A stretch of DNA of 64,000 bases. Origin: Trichosphaerium sp. ATCC 40318 (Eukaryota; Discosea; Flabellinia; Trichosidae). Both the position numbers and the translations under genes were made by a program. The stretch spans positions 434,001-498,000 of the forward strand of contig JALMLS010000015.1 in the NCBI GenBank assembly GCA_038496445.1. Reading direction: 5' to 3'. Below the pieces are notes generated by a model that ran no database searches, was not told the DNA's origin, and saw nothing but the letters and a program-made list of their open reading frames with translations. Of the stretch, positions 36,653 through 49,222 are shown in pieces; position 1 is the stretch's first letter; each line of letters begins with the position of its first letter.

Positions 36653-37676
36653 TTTAAGACTACAGTAATTAGTTCATGGCGAACTTAAACCACCAAAAGT
36701 GGACAGTATTTGTACTGATATCCAATCTGAACACTTCTTACCTGCGTTGCCACTTCATAAGGTTCCAACAACAACCTTAGAGACATTAACTTTGAAATCT
36801 CAGATTGCAGCCCTATGTTTCCTGCACTACTCTGATGTTTGCAATCTACTACTTGTTCTAAAATGTACGTACAGTGCAGTAAGTTATCAACCCTTTCCAA
36901 GCGTTTCGTTCAGCCATGAGCTACATCCGTGATGCCGTGTCTAGTTCCAATACATCGCTATGTCTCATTTTATAGTCTTCTTAGTAAACTGTCAGACTCG
37001 AAAAATAATAGCATTGTCTTGATTCGATAATGAACAATTAAGACTACAACCAAGCCGAACAGCAATTTACTCATTTGATCCACTGATGGTCGGTAGCAGA
37101 GTCAAACTGTCAGGTTGAACGTAACTACTCTACTATCCACAAGTACTTCTGTTCAAGTTGTAATCAAAAACAACAAGTTTTGCAGATGTCGAAGCTGGAC
37201 AAGGTGTAGTTCCATTCACGATTGATAAGCCTTATGAAACCAGAATTCGATTCTTTTATAAAATAAAACTCGATGACATCACTTGCAGTTTACTGTAAAC
37301 GTTTTCAGTGATGTTTGAAGAAATGTGCAGGGAATCCTAGACTGGATACACGTAATCTTGTTACTCATATCAAACATGATACGCATTTATTTATGATTTC
37401 CTTTTTAAGATTCCTAAAGGAGTCTCGGAGACTGCTTTCGGTGAACGAGTGTAGTTAGTACAAATACATTGGAAATATTAAATTTATTTCGTATTCGGAC
37501 AAAAAAACAGCCAGACGAAGTCAAAACCACACCATATCCACTCTAGCAGAAGAAGCACAACGCATGTCTTTTGTAGATTATTTTAGATCGTCTGCAGAGG
37601 CATTCTTCCAGAGCTCTAGTAATTTGTACGTAAAAACAACCACAATACTTTTATTTAGTGGTAAAAACGCAATCGT
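36653..37676. other. Intergenic stretch, no supported gene
   Basis: About 1 kb upstream of the STAT-like gene. A short frame at 37564 (MSFVDYFRSSAEAFFQ) is followed by GTACGT but does not join in phase with the next exon, so it may be 5' untranslated or a false signal. Confidence 0.4.
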
Positions 37677-40000
37677 ATGTCTAAACGTGTTAGTACAAAC
37701 TTGCTTAATGGATTATTCGAGACAAACCCTACAGGACAACCATTCGCTCAGAATCAAGATTTTACGCCTGTCGAGGAAAACGTACCACAAGAGCCCTTAT
37801 TTACCACGAGGAAGAGACAAGCTGATGAAATAATCTTAAATGATGATGAAGAGCCAGATAGGAAGAGACAACGGTTAGAGGTACGACAAACCAGTAAATT
37901 TACCGCATTTTGTGGGAAAGCAACGGGTAGTACAAAATATTTTCAGTTTTTTTTTGTTTTTTTGAGAAAGTTCCACGCCTGTTCGCTTATTCACGTGTAG
38001 TCCGAAGTATCAGATGTTATGATTAAACACAGCGATAGTTTAGTTATAAACAAGGAAGAAGTAGTTGATTTACCTCAAAAGTATGTGAGGACCGGACGTG
38101 AATGTTAGTATTAATTTGGTTAGGTTTGAAAACGACATTAAATCTTTTGAAGACACATTGGTAGTAATCAGAAAAAATATTATGGAAGGAGATGATGCAA
38201 TTGCTAGAGATAATATAAAAGAATTAAGTAGAAATATTTGTATTAGTGTTAGTGAGCTCTCTGTACGTCTTTAGTTTTTTTTTACGGTAAATTTTTTTTG
38301 CTAATTTTTTTTTCTGCGAAAGACGCTTGAAAGTACCGAGTTTCTTGAACCCTTTGTGTTTCATACTCTAGAAAAGAGTAAGCATACTATAGAATATAGT
38401 ATCTTACCACAATTAAAGATATTTGAAGAAGATGTAAGAGCTGTAAACACCATACGGTATGTATCTATTACTGAGATTATTAGCGATTGTTTATTGATTT
38501 ATTTTTATAGCAAAAACCCTCCTCTTTGTATGTACTTGACGCAAGAGAATAGTGGACCAGTACAACAAAAGCACGCTATTGGTGAGATAAAATTGATACT
38601 CTTATCTTCAGCAAAAGTCACAGCAATCGCGACTGTACGAAAGTTTTTTCAAAAAAAAAAACATGGACCCATAAAACTAACTTCTCGAAAAATAAGGCGG
38701 AAATTACTCCACAAGTTTGTGATCTACCAAATCAAATTAAAAAGAAGACTGATATTCTCAGTTACCCTGAATCCTTTCTTGATACTACTGGCACAACAAT
38801 ATTAGATGACATCAAGTTTAAAAAAGGCTCATTAAAAACAGCTATTAGTATCAAATGTGAAGCTAAAGCAAAGGTACAGTCAACCCTTTTTATACTTTTC
38901 CAAATACGATACTGCTTCCAGTATTTTTGATCAATCTAAAACATTATTCGTGTGAATTATTAATGTCAACTTTCGTCTTGTCGCCTTATCAAGTTCGTTT
39001 CTGAAAAGTTTTACGATTAACAAATTTCAATGAATATGTTTGCTTATCTCAAAAAAAAGGTAACAGTCGATGGTGTTGAGAGTACTCTTGTGGTTAAAAG
39101 TAACAAATCAAATCATTACGTATCTATGTCTAATAACTCGCAATGGGAGGGTGCTGCAGGTGAATGTCTTAAAAAAGATGCATTCAAAAGTAAGTAGTTT
39201 GTTTATCAACTTTGCACTAATAGTTCAATCTAGAAGGAGATTATGAGATCAGCATACAGCAATTTTGGAACTACTTCCACAAGCACTTCTTAAACTACAC
39301 AGGACAAGATTACTTAAATATACAAAGATCATTGCTCGTATCAGACTTTAATTTTATGCTAAACACTGTATTTGGTGATGTTTCAAGTACGGACTATTTT
39401 TTGTATTCAAGTTTTTTTTTTTAATGTTTCTTTGTTAGACAGAACAACTATAACAACTAAAGAGTTTCAACAATTTTGGGATTGGTATGGACCATCATTT
39501 AAAAAAATGCGTTTCAAGAAACATATCAAGGAGTTATTCTCTGGAGGGTACTTACTAGTCCATCTTTTTTGTTGCGATGATAATTCTTATTATTTTCTTG
39601 TTCTGATTTTTTTTACAGATACTTTTGTGCATTTATATCACGTGCAGATGCCGAAACTGAGGTTTTCAACGCTGCAGCTGGTACCTTCTTGGTCAGGTTA
39701 TCAAAAGATCAAAAAGGTGGGATCATCATAACCTACAGGGTCGTAAGTTCTGTGAGACATTACTTGGTAAAAGATGAAGATATACCTGACAAGAGCAAAA
39801 GTTTGGCTAAGTTTATAAGGGACCAACCGACGCTATGTACTTTTCTTCAAGTACAATGCGTTGATGGTAGGAGGATATTTTATAATCGTAGTAAATCGGA
39901 AGCGTTATCTCAATACTATAAAACACCAAGAAGAAAAATGAGAAAACAACCCTCTTCAAACGATAAGTATGATGACCTTATTTGGGGACTTAACGACTAA
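37677..40000 (+). CDS. STAT-like transcription factor with SH2 domain
   Basis: Predicted phosphotyrosine-controlled DNA-binding protein. The N-terminus is Asn/Gln/Lys-rich with RKRQRLE; then a helical coiled-coil-like region (FENDIKSFEDTLVVIRK, ENICISVSELS-type repeats). An Ig-like DNA-binding part follows (NPPLCMYLTQENSGPV ... KTAISIKCEAKAK), a helical linker (EFQQFWDWYGPSFKKMRF) and a C-terminal SH2 domain: FISRADAE, GTFLVRLSKDQKGGIIITYR, with the phosphate-binding Arg in FLVR. The tail has YDDLIWGLND, whose Tyr could be the phosphorylation site. Layout and linker-SH2 join match Dictyostelium STATs better than animal ones. About ten exons; those near 38640-38660 are the least certain. Confidence 0.75.
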
Positions 40001-40786
40001 CAATGCTCACTCTGGACGTCAAATGTACAGTAAATGAATTCATATCAAGTGTACTTGTTTTTGTGAGTGCTGGTATCCGCTAGTCATAGCGACTGAAAAC
40101 CGGTTGATTTATTTTTTAAGGTGAAAATAGTGCTTCTACCGTTGACAAAACGCATTCATTTGTAGTTACACAATTTACAAAAGCTGTCGCCATTTCATTA
40201 TAGTGAAAGTATAGTTTTGATCGATAACCAAACTGGTTGCTGTTTGTCACGAGTTAAAAATGTACTATTTGTTAACTATTTGTTAACTATTCAAGAAAAA
40301 TCCTTTATTCTGATATTCTTTTTATCTAGTGTCAGTATAGTTTCGCTCCTCTCTAATTGTTGGTATTCGTAAGTAACCATTCTTAAGTTCCACTTCTAGA
40401 TATCCACAACAATTTTGAGCGTTTCTCTTTCTCAACTTAACTCTTCCGTTTCCAGCATTTCTCTTCTTCTATACTGGTTTCAATTTGATACTGAGCACGT
40501 GCTTACTATTACATTCTGTTCATTAGAACCGCCATCCTCCATCAATACAGATTTGTTTCTGTACGAGAAAATCCCGCTTCCATTGCTTTGAAGTTTGAAA
40601 GCTTCAAACTGTTGGACCGATTTCACGCCGTGCTTCAAAAAAGCGGCGCCAAGCATATTATCAATATCAAAAGATTCTCAGAGGTGCCATTTCGAACCTC
40701 TTTCAAAACTTTAACTAACGTATGCTTTTTCGTAGACCCAAAACGGATTTGTGAATCTCCATTGAAGCTGTTGTCGTAGATAATAT
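40001..40786. other. Convergent intergenic spacer
   Basis: AT-rich spacer between the 3' ends of the STAT-like and DDWY-repeat genes. It contains a direct duplication of TTGTTAACTATT near 40268-40290 but no gene. Confidence 0.4.
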
Positions 40787-42680
40787 TTAGGAGATTTGAA
40801 CCCGTGTCTGTAATCGATTTCGCGGCATCATCAGCTTTGATGTATGTGATGAACCTCCAATAGGCATAGATATAAGAGGTTTTGTTTTTCTATCATAACC
40901 ACGTGATAAATAAATATGAGGAGCATAATGAGCGATTGTAGCGAGTAAAGAGTCCATACTACCATCCCACCAATAAGGTACAAGAACCAAAGATACACCG
41001 ACAGCATTACATTGTTCTAATTTATCCGCATCACGAGCATGTTGAATAATAGAGTACTGGTCTGTAAACATTATACCATCAGTGTAATGATGCTCGCCTA
41101 CAATGTAGTACGTTAACAAGAGCATAAGATTGTGGTGAGTTAAAATAATTGTTACCTTGGTATTCGAAAGCAAGGGAAAGTGAAGGTACATAAACATCAA
41201 CTGATAAAGATTTTACATTCTGACCTCTCAATCCAATAAAATGTTCCTCAATTACTTGGGATGTTGGGAAAATACTCATGACACATTCAACAAGAAACCT
41301 AACAGATCGATAAGTCTTCGTTGCAGAAGAAAACTAACACGACCTCTGGGAAGCCATTTTTCTCTGGTTTCTGAATTTTGACCAATCCCAAGCGTAATGA
41401 GGTTCAATACGCTTCAATACATAAGGCCAGTATTTAAGCAAACCTGCTCCTCCTTGTGAACGTATTTGAGGTTCTGAAATGCGATACCTAGTAAAATGTT
41501 GGTTTGTACAAACCTAAATAAATCGTACCAGTTATCAACATTGCGCACGCGCAGATGCTTTTTTGCTTTTAGTAAAAACTCTTTTTGATAGGTAGGATTC
41601 TGCCAAAACCTGTTAGGTGCATGTCTCGAAGAAAACCCATCAGCTAACACCACTAATATCATGGGAATATAGTACCTAAACTTCCATAGTGTCCAATTAA
41701 AATGAGGGTAAAGTTGCTTCATACAAGCAGATACCGAATTGTTGTAACCAATCCTAAGACAACATTGTTTAGTAAACAGTCAATACCAATTTAGACATAC
41801 AGTATACTAGCTGCACCTTTTCGTGCTACATCGTCATAACTCACACTATACCAATCATCTAGTGACTTGATGAGAAGATCCTCAGCGATGGTATTGAACA
41901 TGTGCTTCTGGTTCGACAAGCTATTCCAAAATCGTTGTGGTACACATCTTCAGGAAAGTATTAATAAACAAACCATCTTCCGCTGTAACAGCACGTGCTT
42001 AAACAACCAAGGCTTCCACTCATATTCTGGGAATACCGAGTCCAGACAAGTTGCCAACGAATTATTGTAATGCTCTCTGATTTGTAATCAGTCGATTCGA
42101 GTTGAAAAAAATCACGTGATACTAACTTTAACATTGTTGCACCTCCTTTTTGAACAACATCGCTGTAGATAACTGCATACCAGTCATCAAGGTGTTTAAT
42201 ACCAAGTTTAAGAGCTATAACATTAAGCATATCACGCTGGTTGCTAACAGATGCCCAATAGTGGTAAGGAGAACGCCTACAAAAAAATAAATAACAGGTC
42301 AAACAGCGAGCTCTTACGTAAACGCCCAAGGAGCCCACGTGTGGTTAGGGTATAGTGTTGTCAAACAGAGGGATAAAGAGTCATTGTAGGCATGTCTAGA
42401 AGTTAAACCGTTGTAAGCTAATTTGCCGTACATTGCTTCTTTGAGCGTACAGAACAGTGCGTGCGCCATGCGATAGCACGTCTTGGAGGCTTGTGGTGTA
42501 CCACTGGTCCAAATGCGTTATAAAGAGTCTTTGAGCGACACATTCTATCACAAGGCGTTGTTTTGTGGTGTGAAAGGAATAATTAGCGCCATACGCATTT
42601 GGCCGTTGGCGAGTGCTGGAGTTTCCACGCGGACCGCTGCTGTGGCTATGATTCGATGTAAAGGCGCGTAATACACGCAT
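40787..42680 (-). CDS. DDWY-repeat protein with C-terminal endonuclease-like domain
   Basis: Four or more repeats of about 65 residues share the pattern LGIKHLDDWYAVIYSDVV followed by a Gly-rich turn, then YNNSLATCLDSVFPEYEW and PWLFK. The C-terminal domain has LSVDVYVPSLSLAFEYQG, HHYTDGIMF, a ADKLEQC helix and VSLVLVPYWWDGSMDSL. The Asp, the E-x-Q pair and the basic helix in this order are the core of PD-(D/E)XK/RAP-like nuclease folds. The N-terminus (MRVLRAFTSNHSHSSGPRG) is basic, Ser-rich and acid-poor, as in mitochondrial presequences. RNA binding or processing in the organelle is an inference. About eight exons; a paralogue's tail sits at the right window edge. Confidence 0.7.
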
Positions 42681-42949
42681 TTTAGAGATCGCAGGTATAA
42701 ACTGCCCAGCTTAGAGGTGCACAAAGCTATCTGATAGTCGTGTTGCTTTGAGTGAAGTGAACCAGACGTGACACACTTGACGCTTGTGGACTAATTTGAC
42801 CAAAACATACGTATCTCTTCAACACCAGAAGTACTCTTCGTACGTGTTAGTGCATATGCAGTTACATAACTCGTAAACAATGAATTAAACGTTTTTAGAA
42901 AGTTTCCTTTCAATTTGTTAGCAATCGCTTTACACAGCGGTCTATAACA

Positions 42950-45900
42950 ATGACTACGTCTCACAGACGTTCTCGTGCGTCAATTGCACTCTCAATGAAC
43001 CTCAACATGGAATGGGTACGTAATCGCGTTATAAGCATAGCTGACCATAGTAAAGGATGAACTAGAAAAGATGGTGGACTGGAGTACAGCAGGTACATTT
43101 TTTGCTAACATAACAAAAAATTGTACTAGATTTTACTTTTTCACTCTTATACGCATACATAACACTGCGTCCTTCAATTAGCACTATTTTTGACTATTTT
43201 AGGCGTTGACGTTTTTGAAACAAACGCAGATGATACTACAGAAGGCGTTGACAGCGATGCAACTGATGATGTCATGACTAGCACTGTCATCGACGATTTT
43301 ATAAATAACGGTCTTGACGAAGTATTACGCTGTCCAGAGGCAACAAGAGTTTCTCTTATATCAATATCTACTTTCAATAAGGAGCTAGAGGACGCTCTAG
43401 CAGAGATGGGACTTGAAGATACGATACCACCGTCAGGAGTTGCGACAGAGACAGTGTATGTTTGAAAAAAAATAACAGTTGATCAATGTGCTTATAACTA
43501 ACTTTGTTGTAGACAACAGCAACAGTTTGTTCGTGGTACAGTGTCACCAAATGCCAGGTCACCAACTGCACAACGTAAAATTGGTATCAAAGCTGCTAGG
43601 AACGTTGGAAACGCCATCAAAGATTCAAAAAATAATTCTGTAATGACTTCTACTGGGACTTCCACCGGAACTCCTAATCGCACAAGATTAAAGCCAGTCC
43701 TATCAGTAGCATCAAACAGAGCGCCTAGACCAAATTCTGTTTATGTAAAGACTGAAGGATCACGTGAAGACATCAAGATCCCACAATTGGTACGCAACAT
43801 TACACCATTGTTCCCTGCACACAATTTTTGAAGTGACTTTACAAAAAAAAAACCAAAAAGACCTGGACTTATATTTTTGTCGATATGCGCATATCTATTT
43901 TTTATAAGGTAAAGGGGAGGGGGGTTTTATGATTTTTATTGGCATTTTTGAATTATTGCCAGGTCTACTGAAGGTAGCTGTGATCGTCTTTTTATACAAA
44001 CAAAAACCGTTGAGAAAAAAAAAAGTGGTTAAAAATTATCGCGAGTTTTCACTCTATTCCACAAATTGTATTAAAAAACTCGTAGTCTAAGTCTCTAAAT
44101 ATACCAGTGACGTTAGAAAAGAGCCCAGCTACAAGTCCTAAATCGAGCCCAAGAAAAGAGGTAAAAAAAAACGGTTTATTTTGTTTTTTAGAAACCGTTA
44201 ACGCCGTAAAAAGGATAGTAAGACACAAAGAGAGGGTTGGTTAGTTAAAAAGGGAGAAAAAAATAAAGGATGGCGAAAGCGGTGGTTTGTATTGATCAAT
44301 AATACAATATACTACTACAGGAAGAAAGAAGAGGCTAAACAAGTACGGCATGAATTCCACAAGACCAAAAACACAAAACCCTAAAAAAAGCTTTTTGTCT
44401 GATTTTTCCGTTATATCGGTTTTACGCCCTTATAATACGTTTAGGGTATTGAACCACGAGGTACTATACCATTAACAGATGCCTCAATCTCCGTAAAAAA
44501 CCTAGAGTACCCCAAACGAAATTTTTGGTAAGAAAACGCTTCGCGCACGTCGTGTACGTTTTAAGCTTATTGTTATTCACTAGTTTCATGGTAAAAACGC
44601 CTTGGCGTCAATTTTTAGTCCAAGCGTTTTCAGGTACACTAAAATACGTTTGACAACGAGCTAACGCGCGCGACTAGGTCGCGATAGAGATGGTTGGGTA
44701 TCAGCAATCAAAGAAATAGTCCCTCAAAAAGGAACAGCGACGAAATCAAAAGCGCACATAAAGAAGTCCAGGTACTGGCTTGAACCCTTCACAAGACCCG
44801 TTTATCATTACGTTTATGAACACTAACTTTATGTTGTAGCGGAGGAGGTCTACCTGACTGGGTTATTGATCAAACTCATGCTGGTCAGCTACAGAAGTTT
44901 GCTTTAGGTTCTACGAAGGGTGGTAAAACGTTTTGGTACATCCTAAAAGAAACAAATCTGTACTGCTTTCGATCAAAGCCTCAAGCTACAGGAACGATAG
45001 AGTACAAGGTATGTTAACGCCCATGAAGACTTACGTATAACGTTGAAGTAGGCTATCACACCTCTTGGTGTTACTTCGATTCTTGGGTGCCAAGTAGTTC
45101 AAGCTCAAGGAGTACAAGATTGTATTACTGTCAGTTTCCCAGATGGTACTGACGCCATTGTGCTGTTGCGTGTTTTTATTCTAACGGAAACTGTAGGTGC
45201 TATTGTGTGTTATCGTGCTCCAAGTCCGAAAATGAAAGAGAGGTGGATGGCAGCATTTTTATTCGCAAATCTACAAGCTGATTTAGATGCTCCTACTTTC
45301 CTTATATCTAGGATAAAGACCATGTTGAAGGCAAGGCTCATTTTATTTAGTTCTGTTTCAGCTTTTTTTCTGTATTTGGATTTTAATGGCTGTTGTAGAA
45401 TTCTGTATTCGCGCAACTGTTTATTGAGAAAGGTGGTGTACAGCTTCTTATGAAAACGATTAGCTTGAAGAACGACGAAATGAAAATCCCTGTCATTATA
45501 ACTTTAAAGGTGCGTGTTTGTTCTTTCAATTGTTCGTATGCTTTTCTTGTAACCCTAAATCTCTACTCATAGGAATCAATGAATTATGTTGAGAGCTTGC
45601 AAATAATAGCAAAGAGGAAGGAATACATATCAAAGATTTACGAATTAGCATTCTCTCAATGTACGCTACCTTCTGAAGACAAACTTGTTTATTTTCAATG
45701 AATTGCAACTTTTTTGTCAAAATTTGACACGTGTTATTTAGTTGGTGCTGTTAGAGAGTTTGCAATCGAAGCTGTACTTTTATTATGCACCTATGATACT
45801 AAAGTATATTCTCACCTTCATGAATGTGCTTGTCAGTTGTCTGAAGACAAAGAGCGTAAGAATTTATTTTGATGTTACCGACCTAATTCTAATTACTTTA

Positions 45901-48845
45901 GATCCTTTTGAAAACCTTGTTGCGCTTGTAGAACATAAAGAAAAGAACCTTGCAACAAATGCCTTAACTTTGTTGAACTGTATATTAGAACTTGCGCCAA
46001 AGGCGGAAGCAACAACATTACTTAAGCATTGGTTATCAAAAGGTACCAGTATCAAAATCTTTTGTATTTTTTTGTTGCTTCTTGGTGCTAAGTAATAACA
46101 GGATTGGATAAAATGCTTAAAGAAAGAGTCACTAATGATGTCAAACCATTCTACCCTCAAATCAAAGTATTCGAGGTGAGTATGCTATCTTCTTTCGAAG
46201 CTTATGAATTTATTATTGACTGTTAATGTTTTAGAGAATATCAGGCATTGATTGTGGTGCTACAATCGTTAGAGAAGCTAAGCAGACGAAAACTGTATCA
46301 GAGAATAGTGACAGTAATACAAAACATCTTGAAGACGAAAACAAGGCTCTTAAAGATCAGTTGAAGCAATACAAGGAAGATTTGAAGTCTTGCAAAAATT
46401 CTCTTCACGAGGTAATTAATTGGCACTGTGTACATTGTCTCTAACGCTTATATAGAGCACCAAGAGGCTTAGAGTTGCAGAAATACATGTCGATGAGTTG
46501 AAGGGCCACATGGAAAGAGAGAAACTTGACAGCGATACAATAGAAAGAGTAAGAACAGCACTCACAAAACAAGCCGCTAACATCTTTCTCAGATTTTTAG
46601 TGGTGCTAAAGAAAGCGCTATAAGAAAGATAGAAGATGCCCGACTATCACTAAATACAGGAGTCATTTCATCACTACTGTACGTTTGGCTATTGTTACAA
46701 CAGCAGTGCTTATACGTGCATAAATAGTGAACCAAGAGAATCGTCACAGCAAGATTACTTGGACACACCTTTGGTACAAAATATGCTCAGGGTTATCTCA
46801 CTTACAATGACTTTAGGAAATAGATACAAGTGCTCCACCTCCACCAAATGCCCCTTCTCCACCGCCTTTACCTGGACAAGCTATTGCATGTAAGATCTTT
46901 TTTATCAGTTTCAAACACTCAACTGTTGCTAGCAACTGGTCCTACACCAACAAAAGAAGTCGTAGTACCTACAAAAAAGATGAAGCCTTTATTTTGGAAC
47001 AAAGTTATTATCGATAGCGAGAGCCCAAGCTTGTACGAAATCGGTTCAAATGTTTCTTTTTTTTTCGTGGATTCTTTACTCAGAAAACTAATAGTCGTTT
47101 ATAGGAGTATATGGTCATCTCTTTCAGAATTTCCTGTTGATATTGATTCTATTGAAAAGGTGTTTAGTAAACACTCGGGTAAAAGCACAAAAGCAAATAA
47201 CACAGAACAACGTGAGGCCACTGGCAAAGGTGAGAAATTATTTCATTAGAAACAATTTGAATTCTAAAAAAACCTTTTTTGACTATATCACTCGTTTTGT
47301 TTACTTAAACCAACCAATTTAGCCATGTCTAATACATCAAAATTATCATCAAAGAGGTATAATGCTGTATTTATATTGATGAAGAATCTACCACCTGCAA
47401 AATTTATAAAGGATGTTGTCTTCACTTTTGATGAATCTCAGATTGATGTTGATATTCTACCAACATTCATAAGCTGTGTACGTTATGCTCTTGTATTTTC
47501 GCCATTAAACTGTGTATATCTGATCACGTGATTTATTTTTTTTACTTAGCTTCCTTCCAAAGAAGAAATTCAAGCTATTCAAAAAGTGGCTTCCGCTCAA
47601 AGGGATTATGCTGATAAGTACGTAGCCAACTTTGTACAACTCTTAATGTTTCATTGAAAGAACCTTGCTGTTTACAACATTACTTAGGTTCTTACTACGC
47701 ATAAATACACTTCCTGACTTACGTCAGCGATTAGAGTGTTGGTATTTTAAAGCAATGTTCAATGTACACAATGAGTCTATTGCAACACCTCTTGATCAGA
47801 TATCAAAAGCATGTGAGGTACGTTAAAATTCAGTTGCTGGAGAGCGTTTCTCATGTTCCTTATTTTTGTGCATTTAGGAAGTTGAGTATAATACATCCCT
47901 CAAGGCAATACTATCAGCAGTACTATCTGTTGGTAACTACTTAAATGGTAGTACAAAACGAGGGCAAGCTGATGGGTTTCATATTGAAGTTCTTACCAAG
48001 CTTGCAACACTAAAGGGCGCTGGTACGCGTAGCTTCTAAACATTATGCTGTGCTTATAACTCTTACTTATTCTTGCAAAGATATGAACCTTTTGGAATAC
48101 TTGGTTCAAGTTATATTTGAAGGAGATAGAGCTATTTTGTTCGTAGAGCATATTGATGAATTATGTATCACAGTTGAGATGGCAACTTCCCATTGCTTCC
48201 CGTATTACCCTTATAACGTGATTGATTTGATAATAATGGTTTTTTAGAGACGCATTGAGAGAGTTACAAAAGCTTGAAGAGAGAATGGAAGGTATGATAC
48301 TTTAAGAAATTTCCTCATTGTGAAGTACAAATGTAGTTTATTCTAACATCATTTACTTGTAGTTACAGAACGCCTTGCGTCTGAAATTTCTTCTGGCGGT
48401 CCTAAAGACCGACTTGATAAAATAATCACACCATTTATAATACAAGGTACACTACTAAAGTCTGACATCAGCAAGTTGCTAACTGTTATTTTTATCAGCA
48501 AAACAAGATGTTGCTGACTTGCGACTTAAATACAACACAACAAGAGAACAATTTAGTAGATTACTATCGTTTTTTGGGTACACTACTTATTTATCTTGCT
48601 CGTACAACATCATGAACTAATAATATTTTAGATACGGCGAGAAACAGCAAAAAGTAAAAACTGTAGCTCAGTTCTTTGGAACATTGAATACTTTCATAAA
48701 ATCGTTTTTGAGGGCTTATGATAAGCTTCCAAAAGATTCTATGAAGGACTTTAATGCAAGCAGTGCATTTGATGACATTGCTAAGAGTATAAAGTCAGGA
48801 CGTGTTAGCTTCAGACCAACCACAAGGAAGTTGTTAGCCGAATAA
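42950..48845 (+). CDS. Formin with two PH domains (PH-PH-ARM-FH1-FH2)
   Basis: A large actin nucleator from more than 25 exons. After an acidic and then Ser/Thr-rich N-terminus come PH domain 1 (GWLVKKGEKNKGWRKRWFVL ... DGWVSAIKEI) and PH domain 2 (GKTFWYILKETNLYCFRSK ... KMKERWMAAFLFANLQ). An armadillo FH3/GBD-like part follows (FAQLFIEKGGVQLLMK, NLATNALTLLNCILEL), a coiled coil (HLEDENKALKDQLKQYKEDL), a short FH1 (APPPPNAPSPPPLPG) and a full FH2 domain (MKPLFWNKVII, SSKRYNAVFILMKNL, SVGNYLNGSTKRGQADGF, DLRLKYNTTREQFSRL). The intron at 45331 has a GC donor. The first intron would be only 25 nt (43016-43040). FH2 is certain; the assignment of the 42950-43790 exons to this gene is based on phase. 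Confidence 0.8.
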
Positions 48846-49222
48846 ATATGATACAAAAAAATGAATGTCTTCACTCATGAATTCCATATGTATAAGAGAA
48901 TCTACGCCAATAGGCTCCCAATGCCACCTCCCCACATACAGGTTTGTATAACACTACCATTACTTCACGGAAGCGAAGGAGGTAAAGACCAAATGGAAAG
49001 TAAAGAAAATTCAAGAATTAACACAACATTTTTAATGCGTGTCAAAACACAAAGTTGTAAAGCATGTGCTTGTTTGGTTAAAAACTAGATAATAATAACA
49101 TTCTCGATATTGGTGCACTTATTCCTTGACGTCATCGGTTAAGTGAAGTTTGTTGAAATATCTAGTTTTTCTCTCATTACTTGTCATTTTATAGTGTACA
49201 TTTCCATTGAAAGCGAACCCTC
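48846..49222. other. Spacer, no supported gene
   Basis: Spacer between the formin and the PARG/NADAR gene. A 75-codon frame from 48861 has no supporting signal. Confidence 0.4.

Noticed and set aside
37564-37833. Alternative N-terminal exon for the STAT-like gene
   Set aside because: Joining through GTACGT gives the wrong frame and a stop; kept only as possible untranslated region.
40588-40779. Plus-strand frame of 63 codons
   Set aside because: Lies in a convergent spacer with no further support.
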